Assembly (NCBI GenBank): GCA_002342225.1 | Contig: DDPO01000064.1 | Coordinates: 1-28,178 of the forward strand | DNA length: 28,178 nucleotides | Origin: Bdellovibrionaceae bacterium UBA2466 | GTDB taxonomy: Bacteria > Bdellovibrionota > FAC87 > UBA2466 | Reading direction: 5' to 3' | In this document: one piece after another, positions 15,464 through 23,122 of the stretch | Layout: each line of letters starts with the position of its first letter | Position numbering within the stretch: the first letter of the stretch is position 1 | Position numbers and translations under genes: made by a program | Notes under the pieces: model-generated | What the model saw: only the letters and a program-made list of their open reading frames with translations | Database searches by the model: none | What the model was told of the DNA's origin: nothing

Positions 15464-16762
15464 ATGCGTACACCCCCAATAGAATGGCTAGAAAAAGCGA
15501 TCGCTATCAGTTCGGTCACTCATCAGAGCAATGAAGAAATCGTTCGATTTCTTATTCCTCTCCTTAAAGAGACCGGATTAAAAGTTCACACTCAAGAAGT
15601 AAAGGAGAACGGGCAAACTTTTTACAATTTAATTGCCTACAGTCACAGCCTTTCGTCTCCCAACCTTTTAGTCCTTAACACTCACTTAGATACTGTTTCA
15701 GGGGGTGACCACTCGGCTTGGACAAAAACTCAGGGCAACCCTTTTAAGTTAACACGGGTTAAAAATCGGCTTTATGGTTTAGGCACTGCCGATGTGAAGT
15801 TGGATTTTCTATGCAAAATTTGGGCGGCGCGATTAGCCAAACCGTGGAAAAGACCCTTTGCGGTTGTCGGTACTTTTGGCGAAGAACGTGGCCTCGTTGG
15901 TGTGACTCACTTATTCAAAATCAAGACTTTTAAACCCAAATATGCGCTTGTTGGAGAGCCCTCTAATCTTGAGCTCATTTACGCTCACAAAGGCCATCTC
16001 ATTTTCTCGCTTTCAACTGAACTCCCAACGAATTCGCGAAAATCTAAAGAGTTTAAAAAATCGTGGAAGGGCAAATCTGCTCATAGCTCCACCCCCGACC
16101 TAGGGGACAATGCTATTAGAAAAGGGCTAACTGACATTTTTAAAAGAGGTCTAGGTCTCGTTTCAATCGAGGGTGGAACCGATTCCAATCGAATACCGGA
16201 CCTTTGTACAGCGATTCTGGTCGATGAGAAAAACCGCGCGACTCAAGATCTTTTAGCTCTCTTAACCGAACTTGATGAGGTTTCGAAAGAACTGAAAAAG
16301 CTCAAAGATAATCGTTTTAATCCAGCATCCAGCCAAATTTCATTGAACCAGGCCATTACAGAAAATAGAAAACTGCATTTGACCTTCGATATCCGCTTAT
16401 TGCCTTCAATGATTCCCAATAAACTGCGGCAAAGAATTGAAGAAATAAGCACCAAAAACAGATTTAAAATGACCTTTTGGTCAGTGGACTCTGCCATGAA
16501 GGGCAGCAAAAATGGGGCTCTTATCAACCAAGCATCAAAAAGCCTTAAACTGTGCGGTGTAAAAGCAGTTAAAAAGACCAAAGCATCCTCCACCGAGGCC
16601 GCTATTTACCAACTTCACGGTGCTGAAGCCATTGTTTTCGGTCCCGGAATTTCGGTGGGCAATGTACATCGTCCGAACGAACACAACTCACTAGAGCAAT
16701 TGTCCTTAGCCACTGCTTTTTACACTCAGATGTTGCGATTACCTGCTGGAGGTACCGCATGA
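15464..16762 (+). CDS. M20 family metallohydrolase (ArgE/DapE-like deacylase)
   Basis: Zn-dependent amidohydrolase, 432 residues, cytoplasmic. Metal and catalytic residues appear in order: THLDT with His74 and Asp76, GTADVK with Asp110, the Glu140-Glu141 pair in GEERG, Glu165 in VGEPS, and a final His402 in NVHRPNEHNSL. A dimerisation insert with KGKSAHSSTPDLGDNA (202-217) is typical of ArgE, DapE and CPG2 proteins. The stop overlaps the astA start (ATGA, 4 bp), so the two are translationally coupled. This context suggests it deacylates N-acetyl- or N-succinyl-amino acids; it could substitute for AstE (an M14 enzyme) in removing succinate from N-succinylglutamate, but this is inference. Confidence 0.88.
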   Translation: MRTPPIEWLEKAIAISSVTHQSNEEIVRFLIPLLKETGLKVHTQEVKENGQTFYNLIAYSHSLSSPNLLVLNTHLDTVSGGDHSAWTKTQGNPFKLTRVKNRLYGLGTADVKLDFLCKIWAARLAKPWKRPFAVVGTFGEERGLVGVTHLFKIKTFKPKYALVGEPSNLELIYAHKGHLIFSLSTELPTNSRKSKEFKKSWKGKSAHSSTPDLGDNAIRKGLTDIFKRGLGLVSIEGGTDSNRIPDLCTAILVDEKNRATQDLLALLTELDEVSKELKKLKDNRFNPASSQISLNQAITENRKLHLTFDIRLLPSMIPNKLRQRIEEISTKNRFKMTFWSVDSAMKGSKNGALINQASKSLKLCGVKAVKKTKASSTEAAIYQLHGAEAIVFGPGISVGNVHRPNEHNSLEQLSLATAFYTQMLRLPAGGTA

Positions 16763-17895
16763 GTCAATTTCTAATTCGCAGCGTAAGAGAATCTGATCTG
16801 GATGACCTTCTCCGATTGAGCCGGCTCGTTTACTTCATTAACTTGCCAAATGATCGAGAGATTCTGAAACGAAAAATTGATAAATCTATGAACTCATTCA
16901 ATGGAAACATTGAGGACAAGTTCAAACGAGAATATATTTTTGTAATCGAAGATACAAAGGAGCAAAAAATTATTGGCACATCCATGATTATTGCTCGTCA
17001 CGGCTCACCTGAAGAACCCCACATGTACCTCGAACTCAATGAAGTACAAAAGTATAGTGAAACCATTCACACTGGATTTATTCACAAAGTGCTTCGATTA
17101 AAATTTGATTCGGACGGACCCACCGAGATTGGCGGATTGGTCATGGATCCGGCCTATCGGGGTCACGCAGGCAAACTCGGAAGACAACTTTCTTTTGCTC
17201 GTTTTCTGTTCATCAAAATGAGAAGAAGATGGTTTAAAGATCGCATTTTATCAGAGCTGATGCCCCCATTGACTGAGAGTGGAGAGAGCATTCTTTGGGA
17301 AAACCTAGGCAGGAAATTTACCAACCTCTCGTACCAAGATGCCGACCTGTTATCTCGGAAAAATAAAGAGTTTATAACCTCACTTTTCCCGAAAGGTGAC
17401 ATTTACACTGTTCTATTACCTGGAGAAGCGAGAGATGCTATTGGAAGAGTGGGTAAGGCAACTGAACCCGTGAAATACATGTTAGAAAAAATCGGATTTC
17501 GTTGGAAAGGACACATTGATCCTTTCGACGGAGGGCCCCATTACTGGGCTGACACCGACAAACTATCCATCATTCAGCAATCAAAAAAAGTATCGCTCAA
17601 TAAAGAAGCTCTCAAAGGGCGTTCGAAGTCTAAGGCCCTCATAGGCTGCATTACAAATGATGAGTTTATTTGCATTCAAAGTCCTTATGAATTTTTCCGT
17701 GGCACCGTCTTACTTCCTCGGAGTACGATAGAGACTTTGGGGCTAAAAACTCCTGCTCAAGTGTTTGCAATGCCTCTTGATTTATCGGCCGAAGATTCTG
17801 CTAAAACAACTTCGCGAGCTCGCTTGATGCCATCATTCTCTCAATTAGAACCTTCGTTGCATAGAATGCACGCGCAGGAAACTTCTCTCCTGTAA
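16759..17895 (+). CDS. astA: Arginine N-succinyltransferase (AstA family)
   Basis: Transfers succinyl from succinyl-CoA to the alpha-amine of arginine, the first step of the AST pathway. The 378 residues match AstA along the length: the N-terminal GNAT-like start FLIRSVRESDLDDLLRL, the acceptor-side segment EIGGLVMDPAYRGHAGKLG (123-141), the SGESILWENLGRKF block (174-187) and the hallmark HIDPFDGGPHYWADTDKL (252-269). E. coli AstA is about 344 residues, so this one has a C-terminal extension; its last 31 codons overlap the end of the MutH-like gene on the other strand. ATG within the M20 stop (ATGA). AstB and AstC are not in the window, so the pathway is either scattered or differs. Confidence 0.9.
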   Translation: MSQFLIRSVRESDLDDLLRLSRLVYFINLPNDREILKRKIDKSMNSFNGNIEDKFKREYIFVIEDTKEQKIIGTSMIIARHGSPEEPHMYLELNEVQKYSETIHTGFIHKVLRLKFDSDGPTEIGGLVMDPAYRGHAGKLGRQLSFARFLFIKMRRRWFKDRILSELMPPLTESGESILWENLGRKFTNLSYQDADLLSRKNKEFITSLFPKGDIYTVLLPGEARDAIGRVGKATEPVKYMLEKIGFRWKGHIDPFDGGPHYWADTDKLSIIQQSKKVSLNKEALKGRSKSKALIGCITNDEFICIQSPYEFFRGTVLLPRSTIETLGLKTPAQVFAMPLDLSAEDSAKTTSRARLMPSFSQLEPSLHRMHAQETSLL

Positions 17896-18490
17896 TTGGA
17901 CAAAGACTCCACAGCTTACCATCGCCTACGGGTCTCAACTGGATCAGGTTCTCTGAGTTTCCCAAATTGTAAAAGTTGAGCATGTCGCCCGATAAAATAT
18001 TGTGCTGAACGTCTTCCCAAAACTGCCGAATAGGTTCAACCAACTGAGGCGCATTGAGATCCATCACTCCCAGCCTTACTGCATAACACTGGGTTGAAGA
18101 TTTGTGATCGACGCCAACAAACACCAGCCGAGAAAGTTTTTTCCAAACAATTGAGTTCTCAAAGGTCTCACTAAGAATTCTTTCGGGGTTTAATTGAGTA
18201 ATTTTTATCGTTTCTTTAGGTACCCAACGGCCCTCTTTTTCAAGAAGGGTCGTGGTTTTAAGTTCATAGTCGATTCCATCTGGGGACTGACGATTATTCA
18301 GAGACAAACCAGCAGCTAACTCTATCACTTGCCCTACCCATCCCTTGTTTTTTTTCCCTTGATGATGGGTCGGTATTTGAAATTCTTCTGCTAATTCATA
18401 TAAGTTTCGCTGAGGCAAAACCGTGGCCAACCTATCGACGATTTCGTAGCGGCTTTGTTGAGAAGCTTTAGCTTTACCTTGTTGGGTCAT
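17801..18490 (-). CDS. MutH/Sau3AI-type DNA endonuclease
   Basis: 229-residue PD-(D/E)XK nuclease resembling E. coli MutH along its length: KGWVGQVIELAAG at 49-61 (catalytic-type Glu57), PDGIDYELKT at 70-79 (Asp71, Glu76, Lys78), the ENSIVWKKLSRLVFV block, FWEDVQHNILSGD at 157-169, the LIQLRPVG strand and the ARAFYATKVLIERMM C-terminal helix. MutH nicks hemimethylated GATC in mismatch repair; Sau3AI-type relatives are restriction enzymes cutting the same site. The spacing of Asp71 to Glu76 is shorter than in E. coli MutH. No DNA methyltransferase is adjacent. ATG start with no clear ribosome binding site. The 3' end overlaps astA by 95 bp. Family likely; whether repair or restriction is undecided. 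Confidence 0.82.
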   Translation of the reverse strand: MTQQGKAKASQQSRYEIVDRLATVLPQRNLYELAEEFQIPTHHQGKKNKGWVGQVIELAAGLSLNNRQSPDGIDYELKTTTLLEKEGRWVPKETIKITQLNPERILSETFENSIVWKKLSRLVFVGVDHKSSTQCYAVRLGVMDLNAPQLVEPIRQFWEDVQHNILSGDMLNFYNLGNSENLIQLRPVGDGKLWSLCPITGEKFPARAFYATKVLIERMMASSELAKLF

Positions 18491-18562
18491 TTTTGAGATT
18501 TATCACATTCGCCAGACTCGGCAACTCAAATCACTCCAAGACGCTAATAGTCATTCGTAAAA

Positions 18563-18591
18563 TTGACCCTTTTGTTTCCCATGAGTACCAT
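18563..18591 (+). promoter_or_regulatory. Candidate promoter for the astD-like gene
   Basis: TTGACC (18563-18568) and TACCAT (18586-18591) are 17 bp apart; matches are five and four of six to sigma-70 consensus. A GAGGG ribosome-binding-like element follows at about 18602, with ATG at 18615. It separates this unit from the M20-astA operon. Confidence 0.5.
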
Positions 18592-18614
18592 AAGCCTATC
18601 TGAGGGCTCTTATC

Positions 18615-20129
18615 ATGAAATTAAAAAACAGGGAGTGCAAAGGTGACTATATTCAGGGGCATTTTTGTAAAATCGATGATCCCAATGGAGAAATTTGGAG
18701 CAAAAATCCAGGCGATCTCGATGCTTCAGTTCTAACTTTTCCTTTCTCATACGAACACATTCACGATGCCGTGAGTGCCGCCAAAAGAAGTTTTACAACT
18801 TGGCGTCGACAAACTGTCAGGAATAGAGCGGAAGCTCTCGTCAAATATCGAGAAGTCCTAAAAGCTAAAAAAGAAGAACTTAGTTATTGGGCATCTTTCG
18901 AAACCGGTAAGCCACTCTGGGAATCCCGTTTAGAAGTCGACGAGACAATTTCACTCATAGATTACTTTATTGATATGGGTAGCCAAACCAGCATTGAGCA
19001 AAAACAAACGACAAATGATGGGCTCTCGGTAACACGGTATTTTTCTCGAGGTGTTTGCTCCATTATCACCCCAGCTTCTCAACCCATTCTTTTACCTCAT
19101 TCTTACTTGATCCCTGCTTTGATGAACGGAAATACGGCCGTTGTGAAAATTTGTAGCCAAACCCCTACTCTTGGACAAACCATGGCGGAAATCGCCCACG
19201 AGTCTGGAATGGCTGCAGGGGTGCTTAACTTCATTCATGGAGATTCCGAAAGTTCAAGAAGACTCGTGATTCATCCGGCAGTTAATGCAGTCTTTTATCA
19301 TGGCCCCTTCGAAACAGCTGCCAAAGTCAAAAAACAACTCTTATCAGACTTTTGGAAGTTGGCGGTCATTGAGACCGGGGGCAAAAATGCTCAAGTTATC
19401 TGGAGTGACTGTGACTATTTGCGAGCATTATACGATGCGATTTATGCCTGTTTTCTGACCTCGGGACAGCGATGCGCGAGCACTAGTCGCATTTTGGTCC
19501 ATGATACTTTGTTTGACCGTTTTGTGAAGGACTTCCATTTGCTAGCTAAAAAATGCTCCATTGGTTTTGGATTATCGGAAAGTTCAAGTCCCTTCATGGG
19601 TCCCCTTATGAGCGAAAGAGCCGTAGAGGACTATCTTCGATTTCAGGGTATTGCTGTCCGTGAGGGCGCCCAAGAAATCATGCGAGGAAAAAACCTTGAA
19701 CGAGATAAAAAGGGCTTCTACGTCTCACCCTCCATTCATGTGGTTGAAAAAATAGATGCCAAAAGTATTTATCAGAAAAGTGAAATTCACGGTCCCAATG
19801 TCGCATTATTCAAAGTAAAAGACATGGATGAAACTGCTGAAATCATCAATCAACCACAATGGGGATTGGTCACTTCTATTTACACAGGTGCTCGAGAGAA
19901 TTTCTATCGCTTAGCCGATGATATTCAGACAGGAATCACGCACTGGAACCGTCCATCAACTTCCTTGTCTTTCCGCTTACCGCTGGGCGGAATCAACAAA
20001 AGCGGTAATGAACACCCCATGGGAAGTTTTTCGGGTATTCAATGCACTCAAATGATGACTTGTTTAGAGGACCAAACTCCTTTTGAGCCTGCCAACCTTA
20101 TCAAAGAATTGCCCCGTCTCGATTCATGA
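18615..20129 (+). CDS. astD: AstD-like aldehyde dehydrogenase (divergent)
   Basis: 504-residue ALDH-superfamily protein most like N-succinylglutamate-5-semialdehyde dehydrogenase, the fourth step of the AST pathway, NAD-dependent in known members. Catalytic Cys287 in TSGQRCAST and general-base Glu253 in IETGGKN are present, as is Glu390 in SEIHGP. Several other family positions are changed: the oxyanion Asn segment (usual PxNFP) reads PASQP at 153-157; the FTGS-type nucleotide motif reads FYHGP at 227-231; after Lys178 the usual PSE is ICS. The overall length and C-terminus (NRPSTSLSFRLPLGG) fit AstD. Own promoter and ribosome binding site; overlaps the GT9 gene by 4 bp (ATGA). The AstD name rests on overall resemblance and AstA nearby; altered substrate or cofactor use is possible. 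Confidence 0.75.
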   Translation: MKLKNRECKGDYIQGHFCKIDDPNGEIWSKNPGDLDASVLTFPFSYEHIHDAVSAAKRSFTTWRRQTVRNRAEALVKYREVLKAKKEELSYWASFETGKPLWESRLEVDETISLIDYFIDMGSQTSIEQKQTTNDGLSVTRYFSRGVCSIITPASQPILLPHSYLIPALMNGNTAVVKICSQTPTLGQTMAEIAHESGMAAGVLNFIHGDSESSRRLVIHPAVNAVFYHGPFETAAKVKKQLLSDFWKLAVIETGGKNAQVIWSDCDYLRALYDAIYACFLTSGQRCASTSRILVHDTLFDRFVKDFHLLAKKCSIGFGLSESSSPFMGPLMSERAVEDYLRFQGIAVREGAQEIMRGKNLERDKKGFYVSPSIHVVEKIDAKSIYQKSEIHGPNVALFKVKDMDETAEIINQPQWGLVTSIYTGARENFYRLADDIQTGITHWNRPSTSLSFRLPLGGINKSGNEHPMGSFSGIQCTQMMTCLEDQTPFEPANLIKELPRLDS

Positions 20130-21109
20130 AATCCATTTTGCTGCTACGACCAGACAAAGCCGGAGATCTGATCAAGAGTCTTCCTGCAATAAGGGCCCTT
20201 AATAGCATGGGTTCTAACTTTGAAGTACATGTTATGACCTCTCAGGCTAATCATTCAATTTTAAAATTTGAGCCAGCTATCACATATTCTGTTTTACCCA
20301 ACAATTGGGCCGAAAAAACCGATGAAAAGTTAAAAAGTATTATCAAAGAAATTACCCATAACGCTTATTTTGATTCCGCAATCAACCTGCTATGTGATCC
20401 ATTTGCTGATGTGGAACGGCTTCTGAATTTAAGTCCAGCTCAAGATAAATTCTCGGTCATATCTGAGAGTCTTCCTGTGGGAGTTTGGCCTCTCTCTTTA
20501 CAAAAAGGAACCCCTGAAAATCGAGATGAAACCTTAAACATCGGAGAACTCTTAGAGCGAGCTCTAGAAGTAGAGATTCTCAACAGTATAGCTTTCAAAG
20601 ACACCTCACCCAAATTAGGTGTAGAGGATTTTTCTGAGGCCGAAATTAATCTCGGTTTCAAAGAGGGTTTTTGGTTGGGTATTTGCCCCTTCGCTGGAAC
20701 TGCAAACAGGACCCACTCCACAAAGAAATGGATAAAATTTATCGCTAAAATCCTTACTTATTCAAAATACAAAAAATGTATTGTTTTCGGAGCTCCCAGC
20801 GACTCAGAAACTCTTCATGAAATAGCCCAAAAACTAAACTGTCCTGAGAGACTCTACATCTCAATTCCTTCGAGTTTTAGAGCTCTGGGAGCTTACTTAA
20901 AAAGATGTGACCAAGTCGTAGCTGTCGACTCTGGCCCCTTGCACTTTAGTCTATCTCTGGGCATCCCATCGCTAGGTTTTTTAAGTGGAGGAGATCACCT
21001 ACGGTGGTTTAGTCGCGTATCACCCAAAGATAAAATTATCCGCAGGGGAATTTTCAACCGGTACCCCTCTTATATTGAAATGTTGTGGCACTTTTCCAGG
21101 TGGGCCTGA
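20126..21109 (+). CDS. GT9 family glycosyltransferase (heptosyltransferase-like)
   Basis: 327-residue GT-B fold enzyme, cytoplasmic. N-terminal RPDKAGDLIKSLPAI (8-22) is the family start, ICPFAGT at 186-192 and TKKW at 199-202 mark the nucleotide-sugar side, and VDSGPLHFSLSLGIPSLG at 267-284 corresponds to the conserved DTGPxHxAxALGxP motif of ADP-heptose LPS heptosyltransferases. It could add heptose to the LPS core, but GT9 also includes other transferases. Its ATG overlaps the astD-like stop by 4 bp, an unrelated partner functionally, so the coupling is probably positional. The 3' end lies 40 bp before ruvX. Confidence 0.82.
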   Translation: MKSILLLRPDKAGDLIKSLPAIRALNSMGSNFEVHVMTSQANHSILKFEPAITYSVLPNNWAEKTDEKLKSIIKEITHNAYFDSAINLLCDPFADVERLLNLSPAQDKFSVISESLPVGVWPLSLQKGTPENRDETLNIGELLERALEVEILNSIAFKDTSPKLGVEDFSEAEINLGFKEGFWLGICPFAGTANRTHSTKKWIKFIAKILTYSKYKKCIVFGAPSDSETLHEIAQKLNCPERLYISIPSSFRALGAYLKRCDQVVAVDSGPLHFSLSLGIPSLGFLSGGDHLRWFSRVSPKDKIIRRGIFNRYPSYIEMLWHFSRWA

Positions 21110-21113
21110 AAAC

Positions 21114-21142
21114 TTGCAAATATTAACGCGTTACATTATACC
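21114..21142 (+). promoter_or_regulatory. Candidate promoter for ruvX-mltG-thioesterase
   Basis: TTGCAA (21114-21119) and TATACC (21137-21142) are 17 bp apart, each with four of six consensus bases. The -10 box ends 6 nt before the GTG start at 21149, so transcription may start at or near the first codon. Confidence 0.35.
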
Positions 21143-21148
21143 CTTCTT

Positions 21149-21610
21149 GTGTTTCAGACCCCCAAAAGGACGCTAGGATTCGATATAGGAACAAAACGAA
21201 CTGGTATTGCGTTGGCAGACGAATCCATGACGCTAGCCTCACCGGTGACCCACATCGAAGTGACTAGTAAAAATGACTGGATAAAAAAGGTTTTGTCGTT
21301 TTTAGAACAATACGAAATTGAACAAATTGTGGTCGGACTCCCTTTGAATCATGAAGGAGAGGAAGGACAGGATGCGGACAGAATCCGACAATATATTGCA
21401 CTGCTGCGAGAGAAGACAAGTTTCCCTGTGATAGAATGGGACGAGCGTTTTACGACTGTGCAAGCGGAAAGATATTTAATATCTGCGAACGTTTCTAGAA
21501 AAAACAGGAAACAAGTAGTCGATAAAATTGCAGCTTGCATAATGCTCCAAAGCTACTTGGATCATTTACAATTTAAAAGGGAGTCACCAGAACCGTGGCA
21601 CGACAAGTAA
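21149..21610 (+). CDS. ruvX: Holliday-junction resolvase-like / pre-16S rRNA nuclease RuvX (YqgF)
   Basis: 153-residue RNase H-fold protein of the YqgF family, which matures the 16S rRNA 5' end in E. coli. Motifs: GFDIGTKRTGIALAD near the N-terminus, VVGLPLN in the middle, EWDERFTTVQAE, and the final VDKIAACIMLQSYL helix carrying the conserved Asp. The start is GTG 21149; there is no upstream Shine-Dalgarno sequence and the candidate -10 is immediately upstream. Overlaps mltG by 16 bp, a pairing seen in many bacteria. Function is well supported by family identity. Confidence 0.94.
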   Translation: MFQTPKRTLGFDIGTKRTGIALADESMTLASPVTHIEVTSKNDWIKKVLSFLEQYEIEQIVVGLPLNHEGEEGQDADRIRQYIALLREKTSFPVIEWDERFTTVQAERYLISANVSRKNRKQVVDKIAACIMLQSYLDHLQFKRESPEPWHDK

Positions 21611-22656
21611 ACCGCCCTCACTTTTTAATATCGACGCTATTCACCCTCGCCGGTTTTGGGTTTATGGCGTTGGCCGTGACTATCTACATGCTCTATCAAG
21701 GAGCTCCCTATGGCGAACAAAAAGAGCTCATTATTCAGCGAGGTTCCTCAATCGCACAGGTCACTCGAACTCTCCAAGACAACAATATTATTACCCATCC
21801 TAAACTTTTTAAAGCTCTTCTCCGAGTTACAAAAGGTGAAAAAAGAGTCCGCGCGGGGGAGTTTCGATTTCACTCTCGAATGAGCGCTATGGATGCTCTA
21901 AAAGCACTCTACTACAACGAACCCATCGTTCATCCTATCACTATCCCTGAGGGATTTTCTGCGAGACAGATTGCTGAAATCCTCGAAAACTCTAAACTTG
22001 TTGATGAGTCCAGCTTCCTTAAAAAAGTAATGTCTGCGGACTATGCTCAGAAATATAATTTACAAAGCCCATCGCTGGAAGGTTTTTTATTCCCCGACAC
22101 TTACACTTTCTCGAGAGTTGATGGGGAGGACAAAATCATCGATCAAATGGTTCAGAATTTCATAAAAAAAACTGGAGGAAACACTCTGCGTGAATCCGCT
22201 CAGAAAATCGGAATGAATCTTGAGGGTGTTGTGACCCTTGCATCTATCATCGAAAAAGAAACTGCCAACCCAGAGGAGAGACCCATCGTTGCGTCGGTCT
22301 TTCACAACCGACTAAAAAAAGGAATGCGGCTACAAAGCGATCCAACTACAATCTACGCCATTCCTAATTTCAAAGGAAACATCACGAAATCCGATCTTCT
22401 AAGGTATCACCCGTACAACACCTATACGATACCAGGTCTGCCACCGGGCCCCATCGCCAGCCCCGGTCTTGCTGCCATCAATGCTGCCCTTGCCCCCGCA
22501 CAAACCGATTATTTGTTCTTTGTTGCTGGCACAGGTGGAAATCATATTTTTTCTCAAACTTATGGACAACACACAAGACAAGTGACCGCAAATCAAGTTG
22601 TTCCTAATAAAGGAAAAGCCCTAGGGAAAGTGCAAAAGAAAAATGGCAAAAACTAA
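21595..22656 (+). CDS. mltG: Endolytic murein transglycosylase MltG
   Basis: Single-pass inner-membrane enzyme that cuts nascent glycan strands near the membrane. The 353 residues comprise a transmembrane helix at about 11-34, a LysM-like region in which LIIQRGSSIAQVTRTLQDNN is visible at 45-64, and the catalytic YceG domain with EGFLFPDTY (162-170) and LASIIEKET (215-223), where Glu220 is the catalytic acid. Later blocks are FHNRLKKGMRLQSDPT and YNTYTIPGLPPGPI. Start is GTG 21595 inside ruvX (16-bp overlap), and the gene overlaps the thioesterase by 14 bp. Ends in a short basic tail. Highly confident. Confidence 0.96.
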   Translation: MARQVNRPHFLISTLFTLAGFGFMALAVTIYMLYQGAPYGEQKELIIQRGSSIAQVTRTLQDNNIITHPKLFKALLRVTKGEKRVRAGEFRFHSRMSAMDALKALYYNEPIVHPITIPEGFSARQIAEILENSKLVDESSFLKKVMSADYAQKYNLQSPSLEGFLFPDTYTFSRVDGEDKIIDQMVQNFIKKTGGNTLRESAQKIGMNLEGVVTLASIIEKETANPEERPIVASVFHNRLKKGMRLQSDPTTIYAIPNFKGNITKSDLLRYHPYNTYTIPGLPPGPIASPGLAAINAALAPAQTDYLFFVAGTGGNHIFSQTYGQHTRQVTANQVVPNKGKALGKVQKKNGKN

Positions 22657-23122
22657 ATCTGTTGTGACAAGTGACCTTTCTCCCGTAGTAATGACTGAGC
22701 TTGTTCTCCCCTCACATACAAACGCTTTGGGAACAATTTTCGGGGGAGTTGTCGTGGGATGGATCGACATTGCTGCTGCCATTGCTGCCCAACGATACGC
22801 TCGATCCCCAGTGGTAACGGTTTCAATAGACTATCTCCATTTTATTAACCCTATCAAAGTAGGTTACACCGTTAAGATACTCGCACAAGTGAGTTACGTG
22901 GGTAGAACCTCTATGGAAATAGAAGTGAACGTTGAAGCAGAAAACGGAATAACAGGTGATTGTCGACCGGCAACTAGAGCCTACTTAACTTTTGTAGCTG
23001 TCGATCAAAATGGCAAACCGAGGACAGTGCCCCGTTATGAACCCAAGACCCCTGAAGAGAAATCGCGTAAAAAACAGGCAGAAGAAAGACGAAAAGCCCG
23101 TTTAAGTGCTTACCATCGTTAA
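22643..23122 (+). CDS. Acyl-CoA thioesterase (hotdog fold, YciA/ACOT family)
   Basis: 159-residue hotdog protein hydrolysing acyl-CoA. The family motif runs SHTNALGTIFGG at 24-35 with Asn27, followed by the helix with Asp42 in WIDIAAAIAA, then VSIDYLHFINPIKVG and TRAYLTFVAVD. A charged, Lys/Arg/Glu-rich C-terminal tail (about 133-159) is an extra. Start ATG 22643 lies 14 bp inside mltG; the stop at 23120-23122 shares a TTAA with the stop of the convergent B12-domain gene. Acyl-chain preference cannot be told from sequence; nearby hydroxyacyl-CoA dehydrogenase and B12 domain suggest acyl-CoA metabolism in this area. Confidence 0.9.
   Translation: MAKTKSVVTSDLSPVVMTELVLPSHTNALGTIFGGVVVGWIDIAAAIAAQRYARSPVVTVSIDYLHFINPIKVGYTVKILAQVSYVGRTSMEIEVNVEAENGITGDCRPATRAYLTFVAVDQNGKPRTVPRYEPKTPEEKSRKKQAEERRKARLSAYHR

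Noticed and set aside
16243..16593. 116-codon open frame antisense to the M20 hydrolase
   Set aside because: It lies opposite conserved coding sequence and its hydrophobic composition follows from the complementary strand; no ribosome binding site or motif.
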